Assembly: GCF_001905905.1 (NCBI RefSeq)
Contig: NZ_LIVT01000010.1
Location: forward strand, 1 to 64,000
DNA length: 64,000 nucleotides
Direction: 5' to 3'
From: Streptomyces sp. CB02366
GTDB lineage: Bacteria; Actinomycetota; Actinomycetes; Streptomycetales; Streptomycetaceae
The notes beneath the pieces are model-generated. The model was not told where the DNA came from. It was given only the letters and a program-made list of their open reading frames with translations, and did not search any database. Made by a program: the position numbers and the translations under genes. Below, one piece after another: positions 49,809 through 59,374 of the stretch (within the stretch, counting starts at the first letter, position 1; every line of letters starts with the position of its first letter).

Positions 49809-50450
49809 GTGAAGAGGGGCGCGAAGCGCGGGACCTGGCGGATGGTGCACGCCGAGCGTGCGGCGCTGGTCGCCGACCTCGCGCGGCTGGAGGCGGGGCG
49901 GTGGGACACGCCCTCGCTCTGCACGGGGTGGACGGTGCACGAGGTGGCCGCCCATCTGGTGGACACCGCCCTGACGACCCGCCTCGGGTTCCTGGCCGGA
50001 CTCGTCCGCGCGCGGTTCGACTTCGACCTGCAGAACGCGCGGGGGGTGGAGCGATGGCGCGGGGCCTCGCCCGAGGAGACGCTGGAGCGGCTGCGCCGGG
50101 TGGTGTCGCGGACGTCGACCCCGCCGGCCCCGCTCGACACCCGGCTGGTCGAGGAGGTCGTCCACGGCGAGGACATCCGGCGGGTCGTGGGCCTGGACCG
50201 GGTCTACCCGCAGGAGGCGGTGGGCCGGGCGTTGCGCCTCCAGGTGTGTACTCCGGCGGCGTTCGGCGGGGCGAAGGAGCAGATGGCGTCCGTCCGGTTG
50301 ACGGCGACGGACGCCGACCTGTCGCTCGGGGAGGGCCCGGAGGCGGCGGGCCCCGCCCTGTCCCTGCTCCTGGCCGTGTCGGGCCGCCGGGTGGCGCTCG
50401 ACGACCTCGACGGGCCGGGGGCCGCGGTGTTGGCGGGGGCCACCGCCTGA
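49809..50450 (+). CDS. Mycothiol-dependent maleylpyruvate isomerase-family (DinB-like) protein
   Basis: 213 aa from a GTG with GGAGG at 5 nt; an ATG at 49743 is a longer alternative. Phrases [38 protein letters not shown] and TRLVEEVVHGEDIRR, here cut to motifs LCTGWTVHEVAAHL and VVHGEDIRR, belong to the MDMPI_N four-helix family with metal-binding His. The enzymes use mycothiol, which the host makes (mshD is in this window). The substrate is unknown. Confidence 0.85.
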   Translation: MKRGAKRGTWRMVHAERAALVADLARLEAGRWDTPSLCTGWTVHEVAAHLVDTALTTRLGFLAGLVRARFDFDLQNARGVERWRGASPEETLERLRRVVSRTSTPPAPLDTRLVEEVVHGEDIRRVVGLDRVYPQEAVGRALRLQVCTPAAFGGAKEQMASVRLTATDADLSLGEGPEAAGPALSLLLAVSGRRVALDDLDGPGAAVLAGATA

Positions 50451-50505
50451 GGAGGCGGGGGCCCGGGGGCGGGGCGTACGGTCGGGCCCGTTCGCCCCGG
50501 TGGGG

Positions 50506-51180
50506 TCAGCCGACGATCTGGTGAAGCTCGAACTGCTCCCAGGAGCCGGTGACTTCGAGGGAGCGGGCGCGCAGCGCGTACTGGAGCGACCCCGTGTAGC
50601 CGTTCTCCATGGCGACGAAGCGGCCGTTCAGGGCGGACTGGAGTGCCCAGCGGTCCACGTCCTCGTTGTGGTAGAGGGTGAACCGTTCCCAGGTGCCCAC
50701 GCCGGCCGAGCGGGCGCGAAGGATGTTCTGGGTGTTGCCGGGGTAGGCCCCCTCGACCGCGACATAGCGGTTGTTCGCGAGGGCCTTCAGCGCATAGGTC
50801 TGGGTGGCCTCGTGCCATTCGAGGGCGTAACCCTCCCAGCCGCCGGTCACGGACGCGGAACGGGCCCGCAGAATTCCGGTGTCGGGTGCGGCGTAGTTCT
50901 TCTCGGTGGCCGTGAACTTTCCGTTGCGGACCGACTTGAGGGCGAAGGCGCCGGGCTCGTCCGCCTGGGCGGAAACGCCGCGGTCCAGGGCGGCCGGGGC
51001 CGGGATCTTCGGGCCGCCGCCGGCGATTCTCGCCAGGTCGGCCCCGTCCACCTTCTCCCATCCGGCGGGCGCGGCGGCGGGCCGGTCGTCCTGCGAGGTG
51101 GCGCCGGCTGCCGGGGCGGCCAGCACGGAGGCGGTCAGCAGGGCGCTCAGGGCCAGGAGGGCGGATGTCGTGCGTCGCAC
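50506..51180 (-). CDS. Secreted fascin-like beta-trefoil protein
   Basis: 224 aa. A Sec signal peptide ends near APAAGA (residue 27). After a linker of 55 residues come three tandem repeats of about 43 aa, each with the same skeleton: ALKSVRNGKFTA...ILRARS, ALKALANNRYVA...ILRARS, ALQSALNGRFVA...ALRARS, each closing with a W-E-x-F/Y strand. Three such units make one beta-trefoil of the fascin/actin-cross-linking type. In bacteria these often bind sugars or proteins outside the cell; the ligand is not known. Confidence 0.85.
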   Translation of the reverse strand: MRRTTSALLALSALLTASVLAAPAAGATSQDDRPAAAPAGWEKVDGADLARIAGGGPKIPAPAALDRGVSAQADEPGAFALKSVRNGKFTATEKNYAAPDTGILRARSASVTGGWEGYALEWHEATQTYALKALANNRYVAVEGAYPGNTQNILRARSAGVGTWERFTLYHNEDVDRWALQSALNGRFVAMENGYTGSLQYALRARSLEVTGSWEQFELHQIVG

Positions 51181-51572
51181 AGGATTTCCTCACATGGGTG
51201 TGCCGTATCCCGCGCGGAGGAGAGGAGGCGGAGGAAGGCAGTGGGGGGTGCGAACGGCTCGATCGCATACCGAATTCCGCCCTTCCGGCCGGGCGGGGGC
51301 CGGTCGAATCGAGCGGTCGAGTCGGCTCAGGTTAAAGGGGTTTCGCGCGCTCTGGCAATTCTTTTGTGCGGTTTCGGTAATTCCGGAGAATGGCACGGTG
51401 AATATATTGTTCCGTCGCATTCCGTTAACCCGGGCGCCCCTCCCGGGTGGGGCGGGCGGGGGGCGGGGGGCGGGGGAGGGGCGCACCCTTTCCTGTGTGA
51501 CGTGCACGCGACAGAATCGAGGCGCCCGACCCGGCTGAGCCGGGCTCCCCCGCCGCCCTTGGAGGCACCCGT
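51181..51572. other. Divergent promoter region
   Basis: 392 bp between the fascin-like and PI-PLC genes, no gene. The stretch 51345-51420 is unusually AT-rich for the window (TGAATATATTG) and is the best promoter candidate. Confidence 0.5.
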
Positions 51573-52502
51573 ATGTCCAGCCCCACGCGCACGCCCGAGC
51601 CCTTGTCCCGGCCCTCCCGCAGAGGCTTCCTGGCCGGCGCCCTCGCCGTGTCCGCCACCGCGGTCATCGGTGCGGCACCCGCCGTCGCCGCCACGCGGGA
51701 AGGGCGGCGGGCGGCCCGGGGGACGTGGGACTGGATGGCCGCCCTGCCCGATGGGACCGCGCTCCAGCGGCTGACGATCCCGGGTACGCACGACTCGGGG
51801 GCCCGGTTCGGCGGACCCTGGTCGGAGTGTCAGAACACCACGATCGCCCAGCAGCTGGAGAGCGGTATCCGCTTCCTCGACATACGGTGCCGGCTCATCG
51901 ACGGCTCGTTCGCGATCCACCACGGGGCCGCGTTCCAGAACCTGATGTTCGGCGATGTCCTCGTCGCCTGCCGGGACTTCCTCGCCACGCGCCCGACCGA
52001 GACCGTGCTGATGCGGGTCAAGCAGGAGTACTCCTCCGAGAGCGACGCCGCGTTCCGGGCGGTCTTCGACGACTACCTGGACCGGCGGGGGTGGCGGTCG
52101 CTGTTCCGCCTCGATTCCACGCTCCCCGAACTCGGCGGCGCCCGGGGCAAGGTGGTGCTGCTGGCCGACAACGGCGGCCTGCCCGGCGTGCGTTACGGGG
52201 ACTCGGCCCTCTTCGACATCCAGGACGACTACATGGCGGAGCCGTTCGCCAAGTACCCCAAGATCGAGGCCCAGTTCCGCAAGGCGGCCGCCCAGCCGGG
52301 GAAGTTCTACATGAACTACGTCTCCACCGCCGCCCTGATGCCGCCGCGCTGGAACGCCGACCGGCTCAACCCGCAGGTGCACTCCTTCCTGGAGCGCGCC
52401 GAGACCACCGGATGGACGGGGCTGGGCATCGTCCCGCTGGACTACCCGAACCAGCGGGGCGGGCTGGTGGAGTCGCTGATCCGGCACAACCCGGCGGGGT
52501 GA
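51573..52502 (+). CDS. Phosphatidylinositol-specific phospholipase C, Tat-exported
   Basis: 309 aa. A twin-arginine signal peptide reads PSRRGFLAGALAVSA with cleavage near AVAA (residue 40). The PLC-X barrel shows TIPGTHDSGA and FAIHHGAAFQ with the two catalytic His, plus GIRFLDIRC, ETVLMRVKQEY and LADNGG. It should cleave phosphatidylinositol (a major actinobacterial lipid, or host GPI) outside the cell. Length is typical of bacterial PI-PLC. Confidence 0.93.
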   Translation: MSSPTRTPEPLSRPSRRGFLAGALAVSATAVIGAAPAVAATREGRRAARGTWDWMAALPDGTALQRLTIPGTHDSGARFGGPWSECQNTTIAQQLESGIRFLDIRCRLIDGSFAIHHGAAFQNLMFGDVLVACRDFLATRPTETVLMRVKQEYSSESDAAFRAVFDDYLDRRGWRSLFRLDSTLPELGGARGKVVLLADNGGLPGVRYGDSALFDIQDDYMAEPFAKYPKIEAQFRKAAAQPGKFYMNYVSTAALMPPRWNADRLNPQVHSFLERAETTGWTGLGIVPLDYPNQRGGLVESLIRHNPAG

Positions 52503-52634
52503 GCGGGGGCGGGCTGCCCGTGGTCCTGTGCAACCCGGTGGGGGTGGGTGGCTCGGGCAACCGGCTGCGCACCTGTGCTTGCGTTTCTTTCGAATTGTGC
52601 GATGCTTGGTCCACTCTCATAAGGAGACCGAGCT

Positions 52635-53081
52635 ATGCACAGCACTGCGGAAGACCGCACCCTCCTACCCGAGCACCGTGAGGAGATCGCCGAGCTCAGG
52701 TCCTTTCTCGACCGAACCCCGGCGGCTGTCGAGCCTGCTCTGCTCCGAGGTCCCGATGGGTCCACCCACAGCTTGCCTTCAGAGGTCTATGAGGCCCTCA
52801 TGGTGGTGGTGGGTGCCCTGTCGGAGGGGAAGGCGGTGACCGTCGCACCGGTGAACACCACGCTGACCACGCAAGAGGCGGCCGACCTCCTCGGAGTGAG
52901 CAGACCGACCTTCGTCAAGATCCTCGACGAGGGGGGCCTGCCGTACAACAGGCCGGGGAGGCACCGGAGGGTCCTTCTCGCGGATGTCCTCGACTACAAG
53001 GAGAAGCGGCGCACGCAGCGCCGCCGAGGACTGGACGACCTGGTCAGACTGACCGAGGAGTCCGGCCTCTACGGTGACTGA
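52635..53081 (+). CDS. Excisionase-type HTH antitoxin
   Basis: 148 aa, with AAGGAGA 10 nt before the ATG. Residues 75-125 are a MerR/excisionase-like HTH: LTTQEAADLLGVSRPTFVKILDEGGLPY and RPGRHRRVLLADVLDY. The N-terminal part is helical. It is followed after 39 bp by a PIN-domain gene, the common HTH-antitoxin and PIN-toxin order. It should bind its own promoter and neutralise the toxin. Confidence 0.9.
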   Translation: MHSTAEDRTLLPEHREEIAELRSFLDRTPAAVEPALLRGPDGSTHSLPSEVYEALMVVVGALSEGKAVTVAPVNTTLTTQEAADLLGVSRPTFVKILDEGGLPYNRPGRHRRVLLADVLDYKEKRRTQRRRGLDDLVRLTEESGLYGD

Positions 53082-53120
53082 TCCGCCCGTCCCGTTCCCC
53101 CCCGAGCCAACTGGAGCCAT

Positions 53121-53663
53121 GTGCAGCGCGTCGTCCTGGACACGTGTGTCCTGTACCCGAACTACCTCAGGGACACCCTTCTCCGCTTGGCGGAGGCGGA
53201 GCTGTACGAGCCGCTCTGGTCCGCCGGAATTCTTGACGAGCTGACCCGGAACATCGCTGAGCGGATCGGTGACCTCAAGGCCAAGAACCTCGTCGCCGCC
53301 ATGGCGGGAGCATTTCCGGAGAGCACGGTGACGGGGTACGAGGCGCTCATATCCGTCATGACGAACGACCACAAGGACCGGCACGTTCTGGCGGCCGCGA
53401 TCGGCGGTCACGCGCATGCCGTCGTCACGCTGAACCTCAAGGACTTTCCTGCGGCGTCGTCCGATCCGTACGGGATCGAAGTCCTGCACCCCGATGAATT
53501 CCTTCTCGACATGCTCGACCTCGCCCCCGCGGAGATGGTCACGGTCCTGCGTACGCAGGTGGCCGACTACCGGAACGAACCCCGCGACCTGCACGGCCTG
53601 CTCGACCGGATCAGTGCGGGCGGTGCCCCCCAGTTCGCCGCCGAATTCCGCCGCCGCCTCTGA
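53121..53663 (+). CDS. PIN-domain ribonuclease toxin
   Basis: 180 aa, GTG start with GGAG upstream. The PIN acidic residues are visible: VVLDTCVLYPNYLRD, ELTRNIAE, TNDHKDRHVLAAAIGGHAHAVVTLNLKDFP. These metal-binding Asp/Glu form the RNase site. It is paired with the upstream HTH antitoxin. The C-terminal 50 aa beyond the PIN core are typical of this Streptomyces-type toxin. Confidence 0.92.
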   Translation: MQRVVLDTCVLYPNYLRDTLLRLAEAELYEPLWSAGILDELTRNIAERIGDLKAKNLVAAMAGAFPESTVTGYEALISVMTNDHKDRHVLAAAIGGHAHAVVTLNLKDFPAASSDPYGIEVLHPDEFLLDMLDLAPAEMVTVLRTQVADYRNEPRDLHGLLDRISAGGAPQFAAEFRRRL

Positions 53664-53683
53664 GGGGCCCCCGCCCCGCCGCC

Positions 53684-55153
53684 TCACATCCCCGGCGGCG
53701 GGGTCGGCGCCCCCGGCAGCCTGATCGTCGCGGTGGTGCCCGGGCCGCCGTCCGGGGCCGGGAGCAGGGCGATCGTGCCGCCCGCCTGGTGCACCGTGCG
53801 GGCCACGATGGACAGGCCCAGGCCCGAGCCGGGGAGCTGACGGGCGGAGGGGGAGCGCCAGAAGCGTTCGAAGACGTGGGGGAGCTCCTCGGCGGGGATG
53901 CCGGGCCCCCGGTCCCGTACCGTCAGCTCGCCCCGGTGCAGCACCACGTCGATCGTGGCGCGCGGCGGGCTGAACTTCACCGCGTTGTCCAGGACGTTGA
54001 CGATCGCCCGCTCCAGGGCCGCCGGCTCCGCCCGTACGTACCAGGGGGCCAGCTCCTCCGTGATCGTCAGCTCCGGGCCGCGCAGCCGGGCGCGGCGCAG
54101 GGCGGTGCGGGCGACCTCGTGCAGGGCCACCACCTGGAGCGGGCCCGGCTCCGCCGCGTCCGGGCGGGCCAGCTCCTGGAGGTCGCCGATCAGCGCGGCC
54201 AGCTCCGTCATCTGGGCCTTCACCGAGGCCATCAGCGCCTTGCGGTCCTCCGCGGGGATCTGGCGGCCCGTGTCGTCGCTGCGGGCCAGCAGCTCCACGT
54301 TCGTCCGCAGCGAGGTCAGCGGGGTGCGCAGCTCGTGGCCCGCGTCCGCGATCAGCTGCGCCTGCCGGTCGCGGGAGGAGGCGAGCCGGGCCGCCATCGA
54401 GTTGAAGGAGTGGGAGAGGCGGGCGATCTCGTCCTCCCCGTCCACCGGGATGCGCACGGTCAGGTCCTCGGTGCGCGCCACGTGCTCGACCGCCTCGGTG
54501 AGTTCGTCCACCGGCCGCAGCCCCGCCCGCGCCACCCACAGCCCGGCCGCGCCCGCGCCGATGACGCCGATGCCCCCGACGAGGACCAGCACCCAGGCGA
54601 GGGTGGACAGCGGTGCGTCGATCTCGCCGAGCGGGCGGGCCACCGAGACCGCGAGCTCGTCGTTGGCCCGGCCGGAGTCGACCACCGGCGGCAGCTTGCG
54701 GGTGTGGACCCGCATCTCCTTCCCGGCGGCGTTCTCCGTCGTGTGCAGGGTGTCGGCCCGCCGCCCCGCCGCCACCGCGACGTCGCTCGGCCGGGCCGGG
54801 ACGGGCGTGGTGTTCGGGGCCGTGCAGTAGTCGCCGTTCGCCGCGACGATCTGCACGGTGTACTGGCCGGGGAACTCCTGCGCGGGCAGCTGCCCGCCGC
54901 TCAGGCACGAGGTCAGCAGGTCGCGCATCGCCGCGTCGTCCATCTTCGCGTTGCGCAGCGAGTCGTCGAGCTGGTCCTCCAACTGCTCCCGGGTCACGAA
55001 CCAGCACGCCACCGCCACCGCGGCGACCGCCATCGCGACCGCGGTGGCCACCAGCAGCGCCAGCCGGGAACGCAGCGGCAGCGCCCGGAAGCGGCGGACG
55101 AAACGGTTCACGCCGGGTCCGGGCCCGCCCGCGGGGGGCCGCGCCGTGCTCAC
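53684..55153 (-). CDS. OmpR-type sensor histidine kinase
   Basis: 489 aa from a GTG that overlaps the response regulator stop (GTGA). Two membrane spans (about residues 28-55 and 185-210) bracket an extracytoplasmic sensor of about 130 aa with a Cys pair. HAMP, then HisKA with [17 protein letters not shown], then HATPase with [30 protein letters not shown] and GSGLGLSIV. It phosphorylates the coupled regulator. The signal is not known. Confidence 0.94.
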   Translation of the reverse strand: MSTARPPAGGPGPGVNRFVRRFRALPLRSRLALLVATAVAMAVAAVAVACWFVTREQLEDQLDDSLRNAKMDDAAMRDLLTSCLSGGQLPAQEFPGQYTVQIVAANGDYCTAPNTTPVPARPSDVAVAAGRRADTLHTTENAAGKEMRVHTRKLPPVVDSGRANDELAVSVARPLGEIDAPLSTLAWVLVLVGGIGVIGAGAAGLWVARAGLRPVDELTEAVEHVARTEDLTVRIPVDGEDEIARLSHSFNSMAARLASSRDRQAQLIADAGHELRTPLTSLRTNVELLARSDDTGRQIPAEDRKALMASVKAQMTELAALIGDLQELARPDAAEPGPLQVVALHEVARTALRRARLRGPELTITEELAPWYVRAEPAALERAIVNVLDNAVKFSPPRATIDVVLHRGELTVRDRGPGIPAEELPHVFERFWRSPSARQLPGSGLGLSIVARTVHQAGGTIALLPAPDGGPGTTATIRLPGAPTPPPGM

Positions 55154-55887
55154 GCCTCGCCGCTCCCGTCCGTACGCAGCGCGTAGCCCACCCCGCGCAC
55201 GGTGTGGACGAGGCGCGGCTCGCCGCCCGCCTCCGTCTTGCGGCGCAGGTACATCACGTACACGTCCAGGGAGTTGGAGCTGGGTTCGAAGTCGAAGCCC
55301 CACACGGCCTTGAGGATCTGCTCCCGGGTCAGCACCTGGCGGGGGTGCGACAGGAACATCTCCAGCAGGGTGAACTCGGTGCGGGTCAGCTCCACCCGCC
55401 GCTCGCCCCGGGTGACCTCGCGGGTCGCCAGGTCCATCCGCAGGTCGGCGAAGGAGAGCACGTCTTCGTCCGGGGCGTCCGCGCCCGCCGCCGACGCCGC
55501 GTAGGAGCTGCGGCGCAGCAGGGCCCGGATGCGGGCGAACAGCTCGTCCAGCTCGAACGGCTTGACCAGGTAGTCGTCCGCCCCCGCGTCAAGGCCGGTG
55601 ACCCGGTCCCCGACGGTGTCGCGGGCGGTGAGCATCAGGATGGGGGTGGTCGAACCGGTGGCCCGGATGCGGCGGGCGGCGGTGAGGCCGTCCATGCGGG
55701 GCATCTGGATGTCCAGGACGATGAGGTCGGGGGCGTACGCCTCGGCCGTCGCCAGGGCGTCGTACCCGTCGACCGCGACCCGCGTCCCGTACCCCTCGAA
55801 GGCGAGGCTGCGCTGCAGCGCCTCGCGCACGGCGGGCTCGTCGTCGACGATCAGGATGCGGTGGGGACCGTCTTCGGCGGGGCTCAT
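55150..55887 (-). CDS. OmpR/PhoB-family response regulator
   Basis: 245 aa. Receiver with acidic pocket ILIVDDEP, phospho-Asp in [13 protein letters not shown], and Lys in [11 protein letters not shown]. The winged helix shows [32 protein letters not shown] and VYVMYLRRK. It is the first gene of a two-gene operon with the kinase, and lies just downstream of the HtrA-like protease gene on the same strand. Envelope-stress control of that protease is a reasonable guess. Confidence 0.95.
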   Translation of the reverse strand: MSPAEDGPHRILIVDDEPAVREALQRSLAFEGYGTRVAVDGYDALATAEAYAPDLIVLDIQMPRMDGLTAARRIRATGSTTPILMLTARDTVGDRVTGLDAGADDYLVKPFELDELFARIRALLRRSSYAASAAGADAPDEDVLSFADLRMDLATREVTRGERRVELTRTEFTLLEMFLSHPRQVLTREQILKAVWGFDFEPSSNSLDVYVMYLRRKTEAGGEPRLVHTVRGVGYALRTDGSGEA

Positions 55888-55965
55888 CGCTCTCTGTCCT
55901 CTTCTCGTCTCGGCCCGGTCTGCGGGGGCCCTACCAGCCTTGCACGGCCGGGCGCCCGTGCGGGA

Positions 55966-57048
55966 TCAGGCGCCGTCGCCCGCGCGCAGGGCGTCCAGAT
56001 CGGCCTTGAGCGTGTTCACCGGGATCGCGAAGCCGAGCCCCACGCTGCCCGCTGCGGAGCCGCTGCCGCCCGCCGACGAACTGGGGGAGTACATCGCGGA
56101 GTTGATCCCGATGATCTCACCGTCCATGTTGATCAGGGCCCCGCCGGAGTTGCCGGGGTTGAGCGAGGCGTCCGTCTGGAGCGCCTTGTACGTGGTGGTC
56201 TCCTCGCGGGTGTCGCCGTTGAACTGCTGCCCGCCGAACTCGAACGGCCACTGACCGCCGCCGCCCTGCCCGCTTCGGCCCTGGTCCTGGCCGGGGGCGC
56301 CGGAGCCGCCGGAGTCGTCCTTGGCGACCGTGACGTCCCGGTCGAGCGCGGAGACGATGCCGCTGGTGACGGTGCCGGTCAGCCCCTCGGGCGAGCCGAT
56401 CGCCACGACCTGGTCACCGACCTCGACCCGCGAGGAGTCGCCGAGCGGGGCCGTCTTCAGACCGCTCGCGCCGCGCAGCTTGATGAGCGCGAGGTCCTTG
56501 TCGGGATCGGTGCCGACCACGTCGGCCGGGTAGGTCTTCCCGGTCGAGAGGGTGACCTGGATCTGCCGCGCGCCCGAGACGACGTGGTTGTTGGTGACGA
56601 TCTCGCCGTCCCCGGTGATCACCACGCCCGAACCGGTGGACCGGCCGGCCGACGAGGCCGCGCCGATCTCCACGATCGCGGGCGAGACCGCTTCCGCGAC
56701 GCCCGCGACGGTGCCCTTGCTGCTCTGCGAGACGGTGGTGCCCTTGACCACGCCGCCGGAGCCGGTGGCGGCGGCGTCCTGGCCGCCCAGGTTGCCGACG
56801 AGGGTCGCGGTGCCGCCGCCGATCACGCCCGCGGCGATCGCCACCGCCGCCAGCAGCGCCACCGGCCGCTTGGCCCTGCGCCGGTGGGCGGGAGCGTACG
56901 CGGGGGGAGGCGGGTACCCGCCGGCCGCACCGGCGTACGCGGCGCCGGGGTGCGCGGCGCCCTCGTGCGCCGCCCCGTAGGAGGAGGCGTACGGGGCCGG
57001 GGCCTGGTCCGTCGAGTGCGCGCCGTTCGGGCGAAGGTTCTCCGTCAT
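55966..57048 (-). CDS. HtrA/DegP-like trypsin-type serine protease, no PDZ domain
   Basis: 360 aa from the ATG at 57048. A Pro/Ala/Tyr-rich cytoplasmic head is followed by one membrane span (about residues 60-85). The protease domain faces outward: His in IVTNNHVVSG, Asp in DLALIKL, Ser in LNPGNSGGALIN. The protein ends right after the catalytic domain, where HtrA homologues continue with PDZ modules, so it lacks that substrate-sensing part. A Gly/Gln-rich insertion (QDQGRSGQGGGGQ) sits between strands. Confidence 0.92.
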   Translation of the reverse strand: MTENLRPNGAHSTDQAPAPYASSYGAAHEGAAHPGAAYAGAAGGYPPPPAYAPAHRRRAKRPVALLAAVAIAAGVIGGGTATLVGNLGGQDAAATGSGGVVKGTTVSQSSKGTVAGVAEAVSPAIVEIGAASSAGRSTGSGVVITGDGEIVTNNHVVSGARQIQVTLSTGKTYPADVVGTDPDKDLALIKLRGASGLKTAPLGDSSRVEVGDQVVAIGSPEGLTGTVTSGIVSALDRDVTVAKDDSGGSGAPGQDQGRSGQGGGGQWPFEFGGQQFNGDTREETTTYKALQTDASLNPGNSGGALINMDGEIIGINSAMYSPSSSAGGSGSAAGSVGLGFAIPVNTLKADLDALRAGDGA

Positions 57049-57146
57049 GCCCACCAGGTTGCGCGGCGAAGATGAGAAGGGTCTGAGTACGTCCTGAGAA
57101 GCCCGGAAGAACCGCGTATGCCCGCGGTGAGGGCCGAGCCGGGCCG

Positions 57147-57168
57147 GACCCGCCGGGCCGGGCGGGTC
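57147..57168 (-). terminator. Stem-loop at the end of the LacI-type gene
   Basis: Arms GACCCGCC and GGCGGGTC, 8 bp, loop of 6 nt, overlapping the last bases of the lacI-type stop. A probable terminator separating it from the protease gene. Confidence 0.5.
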
Positions 57169-58210
57169 AGGTCACCGGGGCCGGGGGCTCCCCGCAGCCG
57201 CAGGAGCGCCGGACCACCAGCGCGGAGGGGAACTGCTTCAGCCGCTCCCGCCGCGACCCGGCGACCCGCAGCGCGTCGTCCAGCACCAGGTCCACCGCCG
57301 CCCGCGCCATCGCCGGGCGGTCGGAGTGGACGGTGGTCAGCGGCGGGTCGGTGAGGCCCGCCTCCTTCACGTCGTCGAAGCCCGCCACCGCCAGCTCGCC
57401 CGGCACGTCGATCCGCAGCTCCCGGGCGGCCCGCAGGACGCCGAACGCCTGGTCGTCGGTGGCGCAGAAGATCGCCGGGGGCCGGTCCGGGCCGGACAGC
57501 AGGCCGAGCGCCACCTGGTAGGCGTCGTAACGGTTGTACGGGGCCTGGAAGAGCCGGCCCTCCGTGGAGCGGCCCGACTCGTGCATCGCCCGCCGCCACC
57601 CCTCGACGTGGTCGGCCACCGGGTCGCCGACCGCCGGGGTCTCCTCCGTACCGCCGAGGCAGGCCACGTACGGATGGCCGTGCTCCAGCAGGTGCCGGGT
57701 GGCGAGCTGGGCGCCGCCCACGTCGTCGGTGACGACGGCGACGTCGTCGATCGCCTCGGGGCGCTCGTGCAGCAGGACGACCCGGGCGTCCCACGCCTCG
57801 ATCTCGGCGGCGGCACGCTCGCTGGGGCCCTGGCTGACCAGGATCAGCCCCGAGACCCGCATGCCGAGGAAGGCCCGCAGATAGTGGACCTCGCGCTCGT
57901 CGCGGTAGTCGGAGTTGCCGACGAGGACCATTTTCCCCCGCTCGGCGGCGGCCTGTTCGACCGCGTGCGCCATCTCCGCGAAGAACGGCTGCCGGGCGTC
58001 CGGCACGATCATGCCTATGAGGTCCGTGCGGCGCGAGGCCATGGCCTGGGCGACCCGGTCGGGCCGGTACCCCAGCTGCTTGATCGCGGCGAGCACCCGC
58101 TCGCGCGTGGCCGGGGCGACCGGCCGGGGTCCGTTGTTGATGACGTAGCTGACGACCGCGGTCGACGTCCCCGCCAGTCTCGCCACATCGTCCCGCGTCA
58201 CCTTGGCCAC
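57167..58210 (-). CDS. LacI-family transcriptional regulator
   Basis: 347 aa. N-terminal [25 protein letters not shown], hinge [12 protein letters not shown]. The periplasmic-binding-like ligand domain starts IGMIVPD and includes [18 protein letters not shown] and [25 protein letters not shown]-terminal CGCG pair of cysteines ([10 protein letters not shown]) is an unusual ending. No sugar operon is next to it, so its targets are elsewhere. It follows glnR on the same strand after 24 bp. Confidence 0.94.
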   Translation of the reverse strand: MAKVTRDDVARLAGTSTAVVSYVINNGPRPVAPATRERVLAAIKQLGYRPDRVAQAMASRRTDLIGMIVPDARQPFFAEMAHAVEQAAAERGKMVLVGNSDYRDEREVHYLRAFLGMRVSGLILVSQGPSERAAAEIEAWDARVVLLHERPEAIDDVAVVTDDVGGAQLATRHLLEHGHPYVACLGGTEETPAVGDPVADHVEGWRRAMHESGRSTEGRLFQAPYNRYDAYQVALGLLSGPDRPPAIFCATDDQAFGVLRAARELRIDVPGELAVAGFDDVKEAGLTDPPLTTVHSDRPAMARAAVDLVLDDALRVAGSRRERLKQFPSALVVRRSCGCGEPPAPVT

Positions 58211-58234
58211 GCGCCGCAGTCTACGCGGATGGAC

Positions 58235-59050
58235 CTATCTCTTGGCAGTCTCCACCGGGGCTTCTTCCGCGGCCGTGGCCGGAGAGGACTGCTCCGGACG
58301 GGTGACGGGATCGGCCTGCTTCCGCCGCGCGGCCGCCCGCTCCCGGGCGTCCTCCGCCAGGCGCTCGGACTTCTCCGGCTTCTCCGGGGTGACGAAGCGG
58401 TAGCCGACGTTGCGCACGGTGCCGATCAGCGACTCGTGCTCGGGGCCGAGCTTGGCGCGCAGTCGCCGTACATGGACGTCGACCGTCCGCGTACCGCCGA
58501 AGTAGTCGTACCCCCAGACCTCCTGGAGGAGCTGGGCGCGGGTGAACACCCGGCCCGGGTGCTGGGCGAGGTATTTCAGCAGTTCGAATTCCTTGAAGGT
58601 CAGGTCCAGGACCCGGCCCTTGAGTTTCGCGCTGTAGGTCGCCTCGTCGACGGAGAGATCGCCGTTGCGGATCTCCATCGGGGAATCGTCGGAGGTGATC
58701 TGGCGGCGGCCCGTCGCCAGCCGCAGCCGCGCCTCGACCTCCGCCGGGCCCGCCGTGTCCAGCAGGACGTCGTCGACGCCCCACTCCGCGGTGACGGCCG
58801 CGAGGCCGCCCTCGGTGACCACGAGGATCAGCGGAGAGCCCGGACCCGTGGACCGCAGCAGCTGGCAGAGCGAGCGGACCTGGGGCAGGTCGCGGCGCCC
58901 GTCCACGAGGACCACGTCGGCGCCCGGGGTGTTCACGAGGGCCGGGCCCTCGGCGGGGGCGACCCGCACGCTGTGGAGCAGCAGTCCGAGGGCGGGGAGC
59001 ACCTCCGTCGACGGCTGGAGTGCGTTCGTCAGAAGCAGCAGTGAACTCAT
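58235..59050 (-). CDS. glnR: Nitrogen regulator GlnR (OmpR-like orphan)
   Basis: 271 aa. An atypical receiver domain ([29 protein letters not shown]) is followed by an OmpR winged helix: [31 protein letters not shown] and [16 protein letters not shown]. Sequence and C-terminal charged tail match Streptomyces GlnR, which activates glnA, amtB and other nitrogen genes and needs no cognate kinase. Its start lies 324 bp from the divergent hydrolase gene; a partial GlnR-type box stands in that gap. Confidence 0.95.
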   Translation of the reverse strand: MSSLLLLTNALQPSTEVLPALGLLLHSVRVAPAEGPALVNTPGADVVLVDGRRDLPQVRSLCQLLRSTGPGSPLILVVTEGGLAAVTAEWGVDDVLLDTAGPAEVEARLRLATGRRQITSDDSPMEIRNGDLSVDEATYSAKLKGRVLDLTFKEFELLKYLAQHPGRVFTRAQLLQEVWGYDYFGGTRTVDVHVRRLRAKLGPEHESLIGTVRNVGYRFVTPEKPEKSERLAEDARERAAARRKQADPVTRPEQSSPATAAEEAPVETAKR

Positions 59051-59374
59051 CGCCGCCCACCTGCCCGGTTCGGTCGATCGTGTTGCACGGTTGGCTCGCC
59101 CATTACGTCGGTCCTCCTCGTTCCCTGCGAGAGGGGCACTCCCGGGCCGGGCCCGGGGGAGTATGCGGCACTGCTTCGTACGTCATGCGTTCTGCGTCAC
59201 GGGTCCTGCGTCCAGCTTCGGGCATCCTGCGTCGAGCGTCCTGCGGCGGCACGGCGGGGTTCCGCGTCCCGGAACCGCTGAGCTTGTGGAAACGCCGCCG
59301 TAACACCGCCGGTAAAGCACAAAAGGATCCGGGGGCTGCATCGCCCGGATCCTCTTCGCAGCAGAATAACCCAC
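59051..59374. promoter_or_regulatory. glnR / hydrolase divergent control region
   Basis: 324 bp. It holds GAAAC-GCCGCC-GTAAC at 59289-59304, two five-base GlnR half-sites with the expected 6-bp spacing but no full four-half-site array. A 10-bp hairpin AGGATCCGGG / CCCGGATCCT (59324-59353) is followed by TTTT on the minus strand, a terminator toward glnR. Three TCCTGCGKC words between 59204 and 59247 form a weak repeat. Confidence 0.45.
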
